From Pseudovibrio exalbescens (GTDB lineage: Bacteria > Pseudomonadota > Alphaproteobacteria > Rhizobiales > Stappiaceae): DNA of 64,000 nucleotides. Shown here one piece after another: positions 1-8,806 of this stretch. The notes under the pieces are model-generated. The model searched no databases. It worked only from the letters and a program-made list of their open reading frames with translations, and was not told where the DNA came from. The stretch covers positions 558,001 through 622,000 of the forward strand of contig NZ_JAQZAJ010000002.1 of assembly GCF_028737195.1 (NCBI RefSeq), written 5' to 3'. The position numbers and the translations under genes are program-made. The first letter of the stretch is position 1. The number at the start of each line of letters is the position of its first letter.

Positions 1-2
1 AG

Positions 3-1103
3 GAGGCGCATTCCGCCCCTTATACCAATGCCTTGATCAAGGAGTTGGAGCGCGACGCCTCGTCCCTTGCATCCACGTCGGGCCCCATCAATGCCGTCTA
101 TTTTGGAGGCGGAACGCCAACTGCATTGCACGCAAAGGATTTGCAGCGCCTCATCCGTCGCATAACGGACCTTTTCCCGCTCGCAGCGGACTGTGAGATC
201 ACTGTTGAAGGCCGGATCTACCACTTTGATGATGACAAGATCGAGACCTGTCTGGATGCCGGGGCCAATCGCTTTTCAACGGGCGTCCAGTCCTTCAACA
301 CGCAAGTCCGCAGGCGGCAGGGACGGAAAGCAACCGGCGAGGAGGCCATTCGCTTCTTCGAAGGCCTGCGGGACCGAAACCGCGCTGCCATAATTTGTGA
401 CCTCATCCTCGGCTTGCCTGACCAGTCAGCAGACGTGTGGCTGCATGACCTTCAAACTGTAACGGACTTGGGGCTGGATGGCGTGGATCTTTACACCTTG
501 GCCGTGTTTCCGGGCTCGCCGCTGTCCTTGGCCATCAAAAAGGGCAGGATCAGCCCATCTGCGCCCCTCCCGGAGCAGGGTCTCATGTACCAAACCGGGC
601 TAGAGTATCTGGCCGCGCGTGGCTGGCGGCAATTGTCTTCAAGCCATTGGGCGCGCGGCACCAGAGAGCGGAACCTCTACAACAGTTTGTTGAAATCCGG
701 TGCTCAGTGCCTGGCTTTTGGCGCAGGTGCCGGGGGTGGCTTGAACAATTTCAGCTACACCAACCATGCGGACTTGGCGGCCTACTATGAGCAAGTGAAC
801 CGGGGTGTGAAGCCCTTGGCATCCCTGTCAAAAAACGATGCGCTTGCAACGCCGCTCAACCATTTGGCTGCGGGCGTGGAGTCTATGCGCATCGATCTGG
901 CTGCGCTGGAAAGCAACGAACACCTTGATCAAGGCTTCCTTCAATTCATGACACCGCTTCTGGACAACTGGCGCGCGGCGCAGCTGGTTGAGGGAGAGGC
1001 CGTACTTACGCTCACCACCGCTGGCCGTTTTTGGCACCAGACCCTCTTGACCAATCTGAAGGCAGCCCTGCGGCTCTGGTGCGCCAGCCATCAGCCAACT
1101 TGA
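3..1103 (+). CDS. hutW: HutW-like radical SAM heme-degradation enzyme, 5'-truncated by window edge
   Basis: The reading frame is open from base 3, so the gene begins upstream and its N-terminus, where the radical-SAM CX3CX2C motif should lie, is not visible. The visible 366 residues are HemN-like: a YFGGGTPT glycine-rich SAM-binding motif comes early, followed by the GVQSFN and DLILGLP signatures. The next gene is hutX, and HutW/ChuW enzymes are normally paired with HutX. They open the heme ring anaerobically with SAM to release iron. The nearby presence of hutX is the main reason for preferring HutW over a HemW or HemN paralogue. The first ATG/TTG inside the window is not the real start. Confidence 0.8.
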   Translation, partial: EAHSAPYTNALIKELERDASSLASTSGPINAVYFGGGTPTALHAKDLQRLIRRITDLFPLAADCEITVEGRIYHFDDDKIETCLDAGANRFSTGVQSFNTQVRRRQGRKATGEEAIRFFEGLRDRNRAAIICDLILGLPDQSADVWLHDLQTVTDLGLDGVDLYTLAVFPGSPLSLAIKKGRISPSAPLPEQGLMYQTGLEYLAARGWRQLSSSHWARGTRERNLYNSLLKSGAQCLAFGAGAGGGLNNFSYTNHADLAAYYEQVNRGVKPLASLSKNDALATPLNHLAAGVESMRIDLAALESNEHLDQGFLQFMTPLLDNWRAAQLVEGEAVLTLTTAGRFWHQTLLTNLKAALRLWCASHQPT

Positions 1104-1133
1104 GCCACATTTCCCAACACAAGGATAGACAAC

Positions 1134-1631
1134 ATGACAACAGTTTTGGACCAACTGAAAAAGCAGCTGGCTGAGAACCCCGCAGGGATCTTGGAGAACA
1201 TTGCAAAAGAGCATCAAGTGTCTGTGGCAGATACCATCAGGTGCCTGCCGGAGGACATGTGGCGCGAGCTGGACGGGTCTCATTTCGAGCAGATCATCAA
1301 GGAAATCCCGGAGTGGGGGGCTGTGACCACAATAGCCAACACGGGCGACATGATCTTCGAGGTCTCGGGGGTGTTTCCACGAGGCACCTTTGCACGGGGC
1401 TACTACAATCTGAAGAAAACCGAGGGCGGGTTCTCCGGCCATATCAAGGAAGATGCCTGCCATGCGATCCTGTTTTTGAAGCGTCCATTCTTCTCCAAGC
1501 TATCAGCCTCCATCAATTTCATCAATGCCGACGGGGATTGCTATCTGAAAATCTTCCTCGGCCGTGATGAGGAGGGGAAATTGCGCGCAGACCAGTTGGA
1601 GAAGTTCCACGCGCTATCGGATTGGGCATGA
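1134..1631 (+). CDS. hutX: Heme utilization cytosolic carrier protein HutX
   Basis: This 165-residue soluble protein has the HutX/HuvX family pattern: a short helical N-terminus with HTH-like character (residues 1-45), then a beta-rich core containing GVFPRGTFARGYYNL and GFSGHIKEDACHAILFLKR-type strands. HutX carries heme in the cytosol and hands it to the degrading enzyme. It starts 30 bases after hutW, with an AAGGA-type ribosome site before the ATG, so the two form an operon. No Fur or Irr box is visible because the operon promoter lies outside the window. Confidence 0.88.
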   Translation: MTTVLDQLKKQLAENPAGILENIAKEHQVSVADTIRCLPEDMWRELDGSHFEQIIKEIPEWGAVTTIANTGDMIFEVSGVFPRGTFARGYYNLKKTEGGFSGHIKEDACHAILFLKRPFFSKLSASINFINADGDCYLKIFLGRDEEGKLRADQLEKFHALSDWA

Positions 1632-1789
1632 GCAGGGGGGCGGGCACTGAGCTTTCCACACGCTGGCCAAAACAAACGGGGAGATCTGAAGAGATTTGAG
1701 CCGCCAAACAAGCGAATGGTGGTCACAACTTGAATCCTCCCGCCGTTATCGCCATATTCCAAAAGAACAGAGACAGTGCTGCTGTCCTG

Positions 1790-1850
1790 CACATCCGGAT
1801 GCCAAGAGTGGGTCCGGACCAAGGTCGCTTTAGAAAGGACTTTGACGATG
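1790..1850 (+). promoter_or_regulatory. ROSE-like RNA thermometer in the hsp20 leader
   Basis: Bases 1825-1829 read UCGCU, which fits the U(U/C)GCU anti-Shine-Dalgarno consensus of ROSE elements. They can pair across a four-base loop with AAGGAC at 1835-1840, which includes the ribosome site of hsp20. The helix would be GUC/GAC plus CUU/AAG, with the conserved G opposite a G in the middle, as in known ROSE hairpins. Upstream GC-rich stretches (about 1806-1822) could form a further stem. ROSE elements repress small heat shock genes in alphaproteobacteria until temperature rises. This call rests on a motif read by eye; no folding was computed. Confidence 0.6.
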
Positions 1851-2276
1851 ACGCGTATGTCGGCGTTTTCGAGCCCGTTTCTTTTGGGCTTCGACGATAT
1901 TGAGCGAGTGCTTGATCGGGTTAGCAAAGGTGGCAACGACGGCTACCCGCCCTACAATATTGAACGTCTTTCAGTTTCAGACGAAAAAAGTGATGTCATC
2001 CGCATCACAATTGCGGTTGCCGGTTTCACGCGCGACCAGTTGGAAGTCTCCGTGGAAGAAAGCCAATTGGTGATCCGCGGTCGGCAGCAGGAAGACAAGA
2101 CCAAACAATATCTGCATCGCGGCATTGCCGCTCGTCAGTTTCAGCGCACATTTGTGCTTGCGGAAGGCATCGAAATTCTTGGAGCAGAGCTTCGGGATGG
2201 CTTGCTTTCCATCGATCTGGCTCGCCCAGAACCCGAGCGCATTGTCCGCAGGATCGAAATTTCAGCTGGCGATTGA
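1848..2276 (+). CDS. Small heat shock protein, Hsp20/alpha-crystallin family (IbpA-like)
   Basis: This ATP-independent holdase binds unfolding proteins during heat stress. The alpha-crystallin domain covers roughly residues 35-130, with a typical strand pattern (VIRITIAVAGF, LVIRGRQQE) and the C-terminal G-x-L motif in DGLLSIDL. I chose the ATG at 1848, giving 142 residues, because it has an AAGGA ribosome site about nine bases upstream; a second in-frame ATG follows at 1857. The ribosome site sits inside a ROSE-like hairpin, which implies heat-induced translation. The DUF1150 gene follows closely, a standard alphaproteobacterial pairing. Confidence 0.9.
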   Translation: MTRMSAFSSPFLLGFDDIERVLDRVSKGGNDGYPPYNIERLSVSDEKSDVIRITIAVAGFTRDQLEVSVEESQLVIRGRQQEDKTKQYLHRGIAARQFQRTFVLAEGIEILGAELRDGLLSIDLARPEPERIVRRIEISAGD

Positions 2277-2332
2277 GATCGCAAGCCAGACGCTTTTTGT
2301 ACCCATCGAGACGACAGACAAAGGAGAAGGCG

Positions 2333-2596
2333 ATGATTACCGATCCCTTCGCGAATGACGCTGCCATGGCCAAAGATGTTCTGGCAGAACTGGGCACCGG
2401 CAAAGTGGCTTACGTGAAAAAAGTAACCGAAGCAGATCTGCACCGCATGTTCCCGGGTGCCGAGATTGAAGGCATGGACGGTCCGGTCTGGGCGCTGTTG
2501 TCGGCAAATGGCTCGCCAATTCTTCTGGCCGACAGCCGTGACGCAGCCATTGCGAATGCAATGGAGCAGGACCTGAAGACTGTCAGCCTTCACTAA
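2333..2596 (+). CDS. DUF1150 family protein
   Basis: This 87-residue protein belongs to DUF1150, recognised by the segments GKVAYVKKV, PVWALLSANGSPI and LADSRDAAIANA. Family function is unknown. The gene is typically placed immediately after an hsp20 gene in alphaproteobacteria, as here, which suggests co-expression under heat stress. The ATG at 2333 is preceded by AAGGAGAAGG at ideal spacing, so the longer upstream extension is unlikely. A strong bidirectional terminator follows. Confidence 0.85.
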   Translation: MITDPFANDAAMAKDVLAELGTGKVAYVKKVTEADLHRMFPGAEIEGMDGPVWALLSANGSPILLADSRDAAIANAMEQDLKTVSLH

Positions 2597-2647
2597 AGCG
2601 GTTATGGCGCCCGCGGTTGGGCCCGTCCTATCAGTTTTGGGAAAAGA

Positions 2648-2684
2648 AAAGCCCCGATAACGTTGGTTATCGGGGCTTTGTTTT
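2648..2684. terminator. Bidirectional intrinsic terminator between DUF1150 and ptsN
   Basis: A perfect 14-bp stem (2648-2661 with 2666-2679) encloses a GTTG loop. A-rich sequence lies on the left and TTT-G-TTTT on the right, so it can terminate both the rightward hsp20 unit and the leftward ptsN transcript. Confidence 0.9.
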
Positions 2685-3150
2685 ATGCGGAGCTCGTAGA
2701 GCCGATCGGTTGCGTCAGTATTGAATACAGCGCCGCCGCGTCCTTCGTGGCCCTCAGCTTGGCGGCCGTTTCCTGATCGCGCAAAATGCGCGCCACACGT
2801 GCCAATGCCTTCAGGTGATCTGCACCGGCACCTTCTGGGGCCAGCAGAGCAAAGATCAGATCAACAGGCTGGTCATCCAAGCTGTCAAATTCAATTGGTT
2901 TGTCCAGACGTGCAAAAAAGCCATAGAGCCTGTCAAGTTGTGGCAACTTGCCATGCGGAATGGCCACGCCGTTGCCAACGCCGGTTGAGCCTAGGCGCTC
3001 GCGTTGCAAAAGCGTGTCAAAGATATCCCGTTCTGGGAGCCCGCAAACTGGAGCGGCTTTAGCGGCTATCTCCTGCAGGGCGTGCTTCTTGCTGTTGGCC
3101 TTGAGGCTTGCAACAACTGCCTCTGGACTGAGTAGTTCTATCAGCTCCAT
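2683..3150 (-). CDS. ptsN: PTS IIA-like nitrogen regulatory protein PtsN (EIIA-Ntr)
   Basis: This is a 155-residue EIIA of the mannitol/fructose type. The phosphorylated histidine lies in GVGNGVAIPHGK. EIIA-Ntr is the terminal acceptor of the regulatory PtsP-NPr-PtsN chain and links nitrogen, potassium and carbon control rather than transporting sugar. I chose the ATG at 3150. The upstream TTG extension would begin inside the hairpin that follows hpf, which argues against it. The rpoN-hpf-ptsN order is conserved in proteobacteria and supports the name. This protein is distinct from the IIA domain fused to PtsA near 42 kb. Confidence 0.93.
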   Translation of the reverse strand: MELIELLSPEAVVASLKANSKKHALQEIAAKAAPVCGLPERDIFDTLLQRERLGSTGVGNGVAIPHGKLPQLDRLYGFFARLDKPIEFDSLDDQPVDLIFALLAPEGAGADHLKALARVARILRDQETAAKLRATKDAAALYSILTQPIGSTSSA

Positions 3151-3175
3151 CTCACGATCCGTGAACCTGAAAAGC

Positions 3176-3203
3176 TGCAAAGCCGGAATTTCCGGCTTTG
3201 CAA
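3176..3203 (-). terminator. Hairpin terminator/attenuator between hpf and ptsN
   Basis: On the reverse strand a near-perfect inverted repeat (GCAAAGCCGGAA and its complement, 3-nt loop) is followed by CAGCTTTT. It lies just after the hpf stop and before the ptsN ATG, so it probably reduces or ends read-through from hpf into ptsN. Confidence 0.65.
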
Positions 3204-3217
3204 ATAGCGTCTATGTT

Positions 3218-3805
3218 TTATCCCGCTTCCGCTGTGGACACCAATCCTGGATCAATCCAGCCGATGTTGCCGTCAGCGCGGCGGAATACAACATTAACAC
3301 CGCCATTGCCGGCGTTGCGGAACATAACCACTGGTGCTTCAGTCAGGTCGAGTTCCATCACTGCCATACCAACCGTCATGGTCTTTACCTTTGCGGAGGT
3401 CTCGGCGACTACAATTGGATTGTAATCCTCTGGAACCTCTTCTTCGCTTTCTGGGTCCGCCAGAACATACGAAGTTGCGTCAAAGATGCCCTTGTCGGCA
3501 TGGGCGCCGTTTTTATGCGCTTTCAGCTTTCTGTTGTAGCGCCGCAGACGTTTTTCAATCCGTTCTGCCGCTATGTCAAAACTCTGTCGAGCATCCTGGC
3601 TTTCGCCCGAGACTTGCAGCACCACCCCTGTACTCAGGCTCAATGTGCACTCGGACCGGAAACCGGAACCCTCTCGCGAAATTGTCACATGACCTGAATA
3701 TGCGCCCGGGTAATACTTCTCCAGCGCCTCTGCAATCCGGTTTTCGACGTGGGTGCGCGTTGCGTCACCAATGTCCACGTTTCTTCCCGAAATACGCAAT
3801 GTCAT
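3218..3805 (-). CDS. hpf: Ribosome hibernation promoting factor, long form
   Basis: At 195 residues this is the long-form HPF. An N-terminal S30AE domain (about residues 1-100, MTLRISGRNVDIGDATR, basic KRLRRYNRKLKAH) binds the 30S decoding site. A C-terminal dimerisation domain (about 130-190, VVMFRNAGNGGVNVVFRRADGN-type core) brings two ribosomes together as 100S dimers. Long HPF is usual in alphaproteobacteria, in contrast to the short HPF/RMF system of enterics. It is encoded just downstream of rpoN, with a 218-bp gap that could hold its own promoter. Confidence 0.93.
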   Translation of the reverse strand: MTLRISGRNVDIGDATRTHVENRIAEALEKYYPGAYSGHVTISREGSGFRSECTLSLSTGVVLQVSGESQDARQSFDIAAERIEKRLRRYNRKLKAHKNGAHADKGIFDATSYVLADPESEEEVPEDYNPIVVAETSAKVKTMTVGMAVMELDLTEAPVVMFRNAGNGGVNVVFRRADGNIGWIDPGLVSTAEAG

Positions 3806-4023
3806 GGGAACCTCATTTGTTAGGAACGACTCAAAGCGGCGAAAAGCAAATCCAATAACGGAAAACCTTCCGACACTTACACAATGGACCAGCTAAAAAC
3901 AAAGTGCCACCTTTTTCGAGCCATTCGGCTAACGGTGGCCTTCTAATCTGGGGGATAGGAAAAGTCAACCAAGCCCGCTAGTGGGCATTTTGTGCAAGCA
4001 AAGATTGCTTTGCCGCCAAAAAA

Positions 4024-5562
4024 CTAACTTTTCGCCTTCTTTTCCCGCCTGCGTTGCACAGAACTTGGGATTTTCATTGCCTCGCGATATTTTGCCACTG
4101 TGCGCCGCGCAATATCCACACCGTCCTCTTTAAGCAGCTTCACCAGCGTATCGTCGGAGAGGATGGCCTTTGGATCTTCGTTATCAATCAATTGCTTGAT
4201 CTTGTAACGCACCGCTTCTCCAGAGAGCGCGTCGCCCCCTTCCGTGGCGTTGATGGAGGAGGAGAAAAAGTACTTCAGCTCGAAAATACCGCGTGGTGTG
4301 GCGATGTACTTGTTTGAGGTCACACGGCTCACCGTGGACTCGTGCATGGAGATGGCGTCCGCGATCGTTTTAAGGTTCATGGGGCGCAGGTGCTGCACGC
4401 CATAGGTAAGGAACCCGTCCTGCTGGCGCACGATCTCAGAGGCCACCTTCAGGATCGTCTTGGCGCGTTGGTCCAGGCTCTTCACCAGCCAGTTCGCCGT
4501 CTGAATGCAGTCCGTGAAATACGCCAGATCACCGTCACTTTTGGCGGATGTACTGATTTCCGAATAATAGCTCTGGTTCACCAGCACCCGAGGCAAGGTT
4601 TCGGAGTTCAGCTCAACAACCCAGCCGCCGTCATTCCCAGGGCGCACAATGGCATCTGGTACCACAGGCTGCACGGCTTCGCTGCCAAACGAAGACCCCG
4701 GCTTCGGGTTCAGAGCTTTGATCTCGTAGATCATCTCCGTCAGGTCTTCGTCGTCAACCTCGCAAAGGCGCTTCAGGCTAGCCATGTCATACTTGGCAAG
4801 AAGGTCGATGTTCTCGACAAGCTTTTCCATCGCCGGGTCAAAGCGGTCTTTCTCGCGCAGCTGAATTGCAAGGCATTCGTTCAGGGAGCGCGCAAAAACG
4901 CCGCTCGGCTCCAGCGCTTGCAGCGCCTTGATGATGCGGTCCAGATGCTCCGGTTCGATACCCAAACGTTCGGCCGTTTCCGCCTCATCGATGTAAAGGT
5001 AACCACTGTCGTCCAGGCTATCGATCAGGTCCTTGGCGATCAGCTGATCGGCCGCAGAAGTGACCACAAGTGACATCTGTTCAACCAGAAAATCCTTGAG
5101 AGACACGTCAGCAGCCACAAACGCTTCCAGATTGTAGTCGCCAGAAGAAATTGCGCCGTTGGAAGGCGGTTGCCACTGTTCGCCCTTTTGCACCGAGGGG
5201 TCCACGGTCTGCGGGGTGCCATTGTCATCGGGGAAGACGTTCTGCAAGTCCGCATCCATGCGGCTTGCGATTTCGCCGGGGTTGGTCTCCAGCTGGCTTT
5301 CCATCCAGTCGCCAGCGCCTTCGTCATCAGAGGGCGTTGAGGCGGCCTCGCCTGCGTCAAGGGAAGGGGCTTCGTTGCCCTCGCCCGAAGAAGGATACTC
5401 CTCCTCAGCTCGCTCTAAAAAGGGGTTGCTCTCCAGCTCATTTTCAACATAGGAAACAAGGTCCAGACTGGAGAGTTGCAGCAATTTGATAGCCTGCATC
5501 AGCTGGGGTGTCATCACCAGCTGCTGGCTTTGCCTTATCTCTAGCTTGGGTGTCAGGGCCAT
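4024..5562 (-). CDS. rpoN: RNA polymerase sigma-54 factor
   Basis: This 512-residue protein is full length for sigma-54. Region I is Gln/Leu-rich (RQSQQLVMTPQLMQAIKLLQ), followed by an acidic linker of variable length (about residues 65-140). The core-binding region comes next, and the RpoN box (ARRTVAKYRE) near the C-terminus reads the -24 promoter element. I start at the internal ATG (5562), matching the conserved MALTPKLEIRQSQQL start; the extra 13 upstream residues are basic and not typical. Neighbours lptB upstream and hpf-ptsN downstream are the usual arrangement. Confidence 0.95.
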   Translation of the reverse strand: MALTPKLEIRQSQQLVMTPQLMQAIKLLQLSSLDLVSYVENELESNPFLERAEEEYPSSGEGNEAPSLDAGEAASTPSDDEGAGDWMESQLETNPGEIASRMDADLQNVFPDDNGTPQTVDPSVQKGEQWQPPSNGAISSGDYNLEAFVAADVSLKDFLVEQMSLVVTSAADQLIAKDLIDSLDDSGYLYIDEAETAERLGIEPEHLDRIIKALQALEPSGVFARSLNECLAIQLREKDRFDPAMEKLVENIDLLAKYDMASLKRLCEVDDEDLTEMIYEIKALNPKPGSSFGSEAVQPVVPDAIVRPGNDGGWVVELNSETLPRVLVNQSYYSEISTSAKSDGDLAYFTDCIQTANWLVKSLDQRAKTILKVASEIVRQQDGFLTYGVQHLRPMNLKTIADAISMHESTVSRVTSNKYIATPRGIFELKYFFSSSINATEGGDALSGEAVRYKIKQLIDNEDPKAILSDDTLVKLLKEDGVDIARRTVAKYREAMKIPSSVQRRREKKAKS

Positions 5563-5635
5563 GCTAAGTCGCGTCCTCTTGTTTCGCCGGCTATTTGGCA
5601 CGAAACATGCTTAGCAATCTAGTCCATCTTTACGG

Positions 5636-6433
5636 CTAAAGCGTAAATTGTTCACCAAGATATAAACGGCGTACGTCAGGATCCGCTACAATTGTGTGAG
5701 GTTTGCCTTCGGTCAACACTTCACCAGCGGCGATGATGTAGGCCCGGTCAATCAGGCCCAGTGTTTCGCGCACGTTATGGTCGGTGATCAGAACGCCGAT
5801 GCCGCGCTGGGTCAAATGGCGCACAAGCTGCTGAATGTCGCCAACCGCAATTGGGTCAATGCCTGCAAACGGCTCATCAAGCAGCATGAAAGAGGGGCGA
5901 CTGGCCAGAGCACGGGCAATTTCCACGCGGCGTCGTTCACCGCCGGAAAGCGCAATACTTGGGGATTTGCGCAAATGGGTCACGCCAAATTCTGCCAGCA
6001 GTGAGTCCAGTTCTTCCTCGCGCTTCTTGCGCTTTGGCTCCACCACTTCCAGCACCGCGCGAATGTTCTCTTCAACGCTCAGTCCGCGGAAAATGGAGGC
6101 TTCCTGAGGCAGGTAGCCAATGCCAAGGCGGGCGCGCTGGTACATGGGCAGCTTGGTGATGTCAAAGCCGTCCAGAGAGATCGTGCCGTGATCCGGGCGG
6201 ATCAAGCCGGTGATCATGTAAAAGCAGGTGGTCTTGCCGGCACCGTTTGGCCCCAGCAGGCCAACGGCTTCGCCACGGCGCACGTTCAGGCTCACGTGCT
6301 TCACCACCTGACGGCGGCGATAGCTCTTGCCAATGCCCTCTACCTCCAGCTTGGTGTTTTCTACCTCGCTGTTTAAAGGGACTGCGCTGAATGTCTGAGC
6401 CGGTTCGGCCCCTTGGTGGGAATGGGGTCTCAA
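5636..6433 (-). CDS. lptB: LPS export ABC transporter ATP-binding protein LptB
   Basis: This cytoplasmic ATPase powers LptFG extraction of lipopolysaccharide. Visible motifs are Walker A (GPNGAGKTT), the signature [12 protein letters not shown], Walker B ([10 protein letters not shown]) and the H-loop (ITDHNVRE). It is 265 residues from a TTG start; no ATG exists between that codon and the conserved [10 protein letters not shown] start of the fold, so the first 20-25 residues ([11 protein letters not shown] region) are uncertain. It lies 24 bp downstream of lptA and directly upstream of rpoN, the standard order in this class. Confidence 0.93.
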   Translation of the reverse strand: MRPHSHQGAEPAQTFSAVPLNSEVENTKLEVEGIGKSYRRRQVVKHVSLNVRRGEAVGLLGPNGAGKTTCFYMITGLIRPDHGTISLDGFDITKLPMYQRARLGIGYLPQEASIFRGLSVEENIRAVLEVVEPKRKKREEELDSLLAEFGVTHLRKSPSIALSGGERRRVEIARALASRPSFMLLDEPFAGIDPIAVGDIQQLVRHLTQRGIGVLITDHNVRETLGLIDRAYIIAAGEVLTEGKPHTIVADPDVRRLYLGEQFTL

Positions 6434-6457
6434 GTCGTTCTGCCCTTGGCCGTCCTG

Positions 6458-7009
6458 CTAGTTGTTGTTTTGAAGGCTGTTAGGCTGCAACAACATCTTC
6501 ACGCGACCTGTGTTCTGTGAAACTAGGTCCACTTTACCGGTCTCAAGGTTAACGGTCAGCTTACTGCCAACAACAACGTTGGGCCCTTGGCTCAGAACCA
6601 CGCGCTCACCGGTCATCACCATCACGTTTTTCTCCATGTCGAAGTTGGCATCGTCGCCGGTTGCCGTCTGGTCCTTCGAGGAGATGAACACGCCGCCTGC
6701 TGCTTCAAGGCGTGAAATGGATTGCTGCAAGCCGCTTTCGCCCGAGGAGGCAAGCGAGCCGCCATAAAAAACTTTCAGGCGCTCGGTTTTCAGCGTGGCA
6801 TCGCCTTGAGACACAACAACACTGCCGCTGAAGACGGCACTTTTCTGGTTGTCCTGCACCTCAAGGTTTTCCGCTTCAATCTGAATGGGCTCGTCGCTGT
6901 TCGCGCCAAAGCCTGCGAAAGCATCGTCAAAGGTTTGTGCGCCCACGCCAGTTGCTGCCAGCACTGGCAAGGCCATCAAGATCCAAAGGGTCCGCAACCA
7001 TGCTGTCAT
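6458..7009 (-). CDS. lptA: LPS transport periplasmic protein LptA
   Basis: This 183-residue precursor has a signal peptide (hydrophobic residues 5-22, likely cleavage after GVGAQ) and an OstA-like beta-jellyroll repeat (EAENLEVQDNQKSAVFSG, ATLKTERLKVFY). LptA forms the periplasmic bridge that carries LPS from LptC to LptD at the outer membrane. Its ATG overlaps the lptC stop by four bases, so translation is probably coupled. The short Asn-rich tail (SLQNNN) is unremarkable. Confidence 0.9.
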   Translation of the reverse strand: MTAWLRTLWILMALPVLAATGVGAQTFDDAFAGFGANSDEPIQIEAENLEVQDNQKSAVFSGSVVVSQGDATLKTERLKVFYGGSLASSGESGLQQSISRLEAAGGVFISSKDQTATGDDANFDMEKNVMVMTGERVVLSQGPNVVVGSKLTVNLETGKVDLVSQNTGRVKMLLQPNSLQNNN

Positions 7010-7674
7010 TGACTGTTCTCCAGTGATGACGGGTTAATCCGCAAGGAAACACCGTCGCTAAACCGCATGACGCCACCGTTTTGATCGTAGTCCATGGAGC
7101 CTGCGTGAATGTAACCGCCTTCGGCCTGCACCGTTACCGAGCTGTTTGTGACAATCATTCCGGTCGTCATGTCGATGTCCAGATAGTCAAACTCGCCCGT
7201 GTATCCACCACTATAGGTAACGGTGATACCTTCTCTCAGCTTTAATGTCTCAACATCGGCATTGTAAGTGCCTTTTGTTGCTACAACCTCAGCATTTTCG
7301 TCTTTTCCAAGAACAATTTTGGCGCGGAGAGTTTCCAGGTCGATAATCTTCGGATTGGAGATGCGCTGGATCGCCTTGTCAGCCGATACGGAGTAGGAGC
7401 GCTCGCCATCACTACCCGTCAGATGCGGGTTGGACATCACAAGCCCGTCTACTGTGAGGCTGATGTCACCAAGGCCCATGCCTGCAAGAATGTTGCGCAG
7501 AATGACGGCACCAATGATGCCAGCAGCAATCAAGGTGCCGAGCGCTGGCAGCGTGAAGCGCAGAAACTTTACCAGTCGGGTGTGCCGCTTGGCAGCCCGT
7601 CTGGCAGCTTCCTGTTTCTTCTTCGCTTCATCGGACCAAACAAAGCCCCGAGGCGCCTGTGGAGCTGGTTGCAC
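7006..7674 (-). CDS. lptC: LPS export periplasmic protein LptC
   Basis: This 222-residue bitopic protein has a cytosolic basic N-terminus (EAARRAAKRHTRLVKF), one transmembrane helix (about residues 43-66) and a periplasmic LptC/YrbK beta-jellyroll. It receives LPS from the LptB2FG complex and passes it to LptA. The start is GTG with a good AAGGA site seven bases upstream. It heads the lptC-lptA-lptB run; a 190-bp gap separates it from rnd. Confidence 0.87.
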   Translation of the reverse strand: MQPAPQAPRGFVWSDEAKKKQEAARRAAKRHTRLVKFLRFTLPALGTLIAAGIIGAVILRNILAGMGLGDISLTVDGLVMSNPHLTGSDGERSYSVSADKAIQRISNPKIIDLETLRAKIVLGKDENAEVVATKGTYNADVETLKLREGITVTYSGGYTGEFDYLDIDMTTGMIVTNSSVTVQAEGGYIHAGSMDYDQNGGVMRFSDGVSLRINPSSLENSQ

Positions 7675-7865
7675 TGCACCGTCCTTGGTTGTTCTTGTTG
7701 TCTTTTAGTTCAATACGCCGACCATTTGAACGGCGTTCACATGGGCCGTCGCCCTGTCACTGAGCAGGGGCTTTCACCCTGCACAAACTAATGAGGAAGC
7801 AGCCCAAGTTCAATAAACAAGGTGGCGCCGCGCATTTTCACCTCCCAAAGCCGGTCATTGGCTTC

Positions 7866-8486
7866 TTAAGAGTGGGCAAAAATATCCGTTTCAGGCCATC
7901 CCGCCAGATCGAGTTTTGCCCGTGTCGGCAGAAACTTGAAGCACTCCAGCGCAATTTCGCGGCGCTCTTCGCGGTCCAGCATGAACTCAAGGCGCTCTTT
8001 AAGCTGGTGCAGGTGCAAAACGTCAGAGGCTGCGTAGGCCAGTTGCGCATCTGTCAGCTTTTCAGCAGCCCAGTCAGAGCTTTGCTGCTGCTTGGAAATG
8101 TCCACGCCGATAAGCTCTTTGGACAGGTCTTTCAGTCCATGACGATCTGTGTAGGTCCGTGTGAGCTTGGATGCGATCTTGGTGCACCAAACTGGAGACA
8201 CCTCAATGCCCAGATAAGCATAGAGCACAGCCACATCGAAGCGCGCAAAGTGGAAGATTTTCGGTTTGCTTGCATCGGTGAACAGCTGCTTCAGCAACGG
8301 GGCATCGGTCTGACCACGGTCAATCTGTACCACATCTGCCGACCCATCACCCGGAGAGAGCTGTACAACGCAGAGGCGATCACGGTGCGGGTTCAAGCCC
8401 AGCGTTTCCGTGTCAACAGCAACGGCCTCCGCGCTCTCATAGTGCTCAAGTGAAGGAAGGTCATTCCGGTGGAATCTGATTGTCAT
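7866..8486 (-). CDS. rnd: Ribonuclease D-like 3'-5' exonuclease (single-domain)
   Basis: The 206-residue protein contains only the DEDDy exonuclease domain. Acidic motifs are VAVDTETLGL (Exo I), FHFARFDVAVL (Exo II) and YAASDVLHLHQL (Exo III, Tyr and Asp). Canonical E. coli RNase D adds two HRDC domains, which are absent here. Short RNase D proteins of this size are usual in Rhizobiales and trim tRNA or other RNA 3' ends. The gene lies upstream of lptC on the same strand. Confidence 0.88.
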   Translation of the reverse strand: MTIRFHRNDLPSLEHYESAEAVAVDTETLGLNPHRDRLCVVQLSPGDGSADVVQIDRGQTDAPLLKQLFTDASKPKIFHFARFDVAVLYAYLGIEVSPVWCTKIASKLTRTYTDRHGLKDLSKELIGVDISKQQQSSDWAAEKLTDAQLAYAASDVLHLHQLKERLEFMLDREERREIALECFKFLPTRAKLDLAGWPETDIFAHS

Positions 8487-8806
8487 GGCCGCATCTCAAT
8501 TCGTCTGGCTTGATAGAGCGCGCAGGCGCTCATGGCATAAAGGCCTAGATGCCACCACCTGCCTGACCATGCAAAGCTTTTTTTGCACACGCCGTGGCGC
8601 CCTCTCGCAGCGTGGCAAGAGCCAGGCTGTTAACCCTTGTGGCCAGCAAAGTGATCCAGAACCAAATAAACGCGCTAAACTAAGATAAGCACCGAAGGCG
8701 ATCTGGTCGAAATCTGATTGGAAAAAGCGTTTAAGGCAAGCGCCTGATGCAACCGGATAGTTGCTCTAACTCTCTGAATTATTTTTGATTTTTTGGAGAG
8801 AAAAGA
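8487..8806. other. Non-coding stretch between rnd and tRNA-Leu
   Basis: No convincing coding frame is seen in this 320-bp stretch. It includes an AT-rich tract (8780-8800) just after the tRNA 3' end that is flanked by a CTCT/AGAG imperfect inverted repeat. The rnd promoter should lie here, but I could not identify clear -35/-10 boxes. Confidence 0.5.

Noticed and set aside
828-1463. A 211-codon reverse frame opposite hutW-hutX
   Set aside because: It is antisense to both genes at their most conserved parts.
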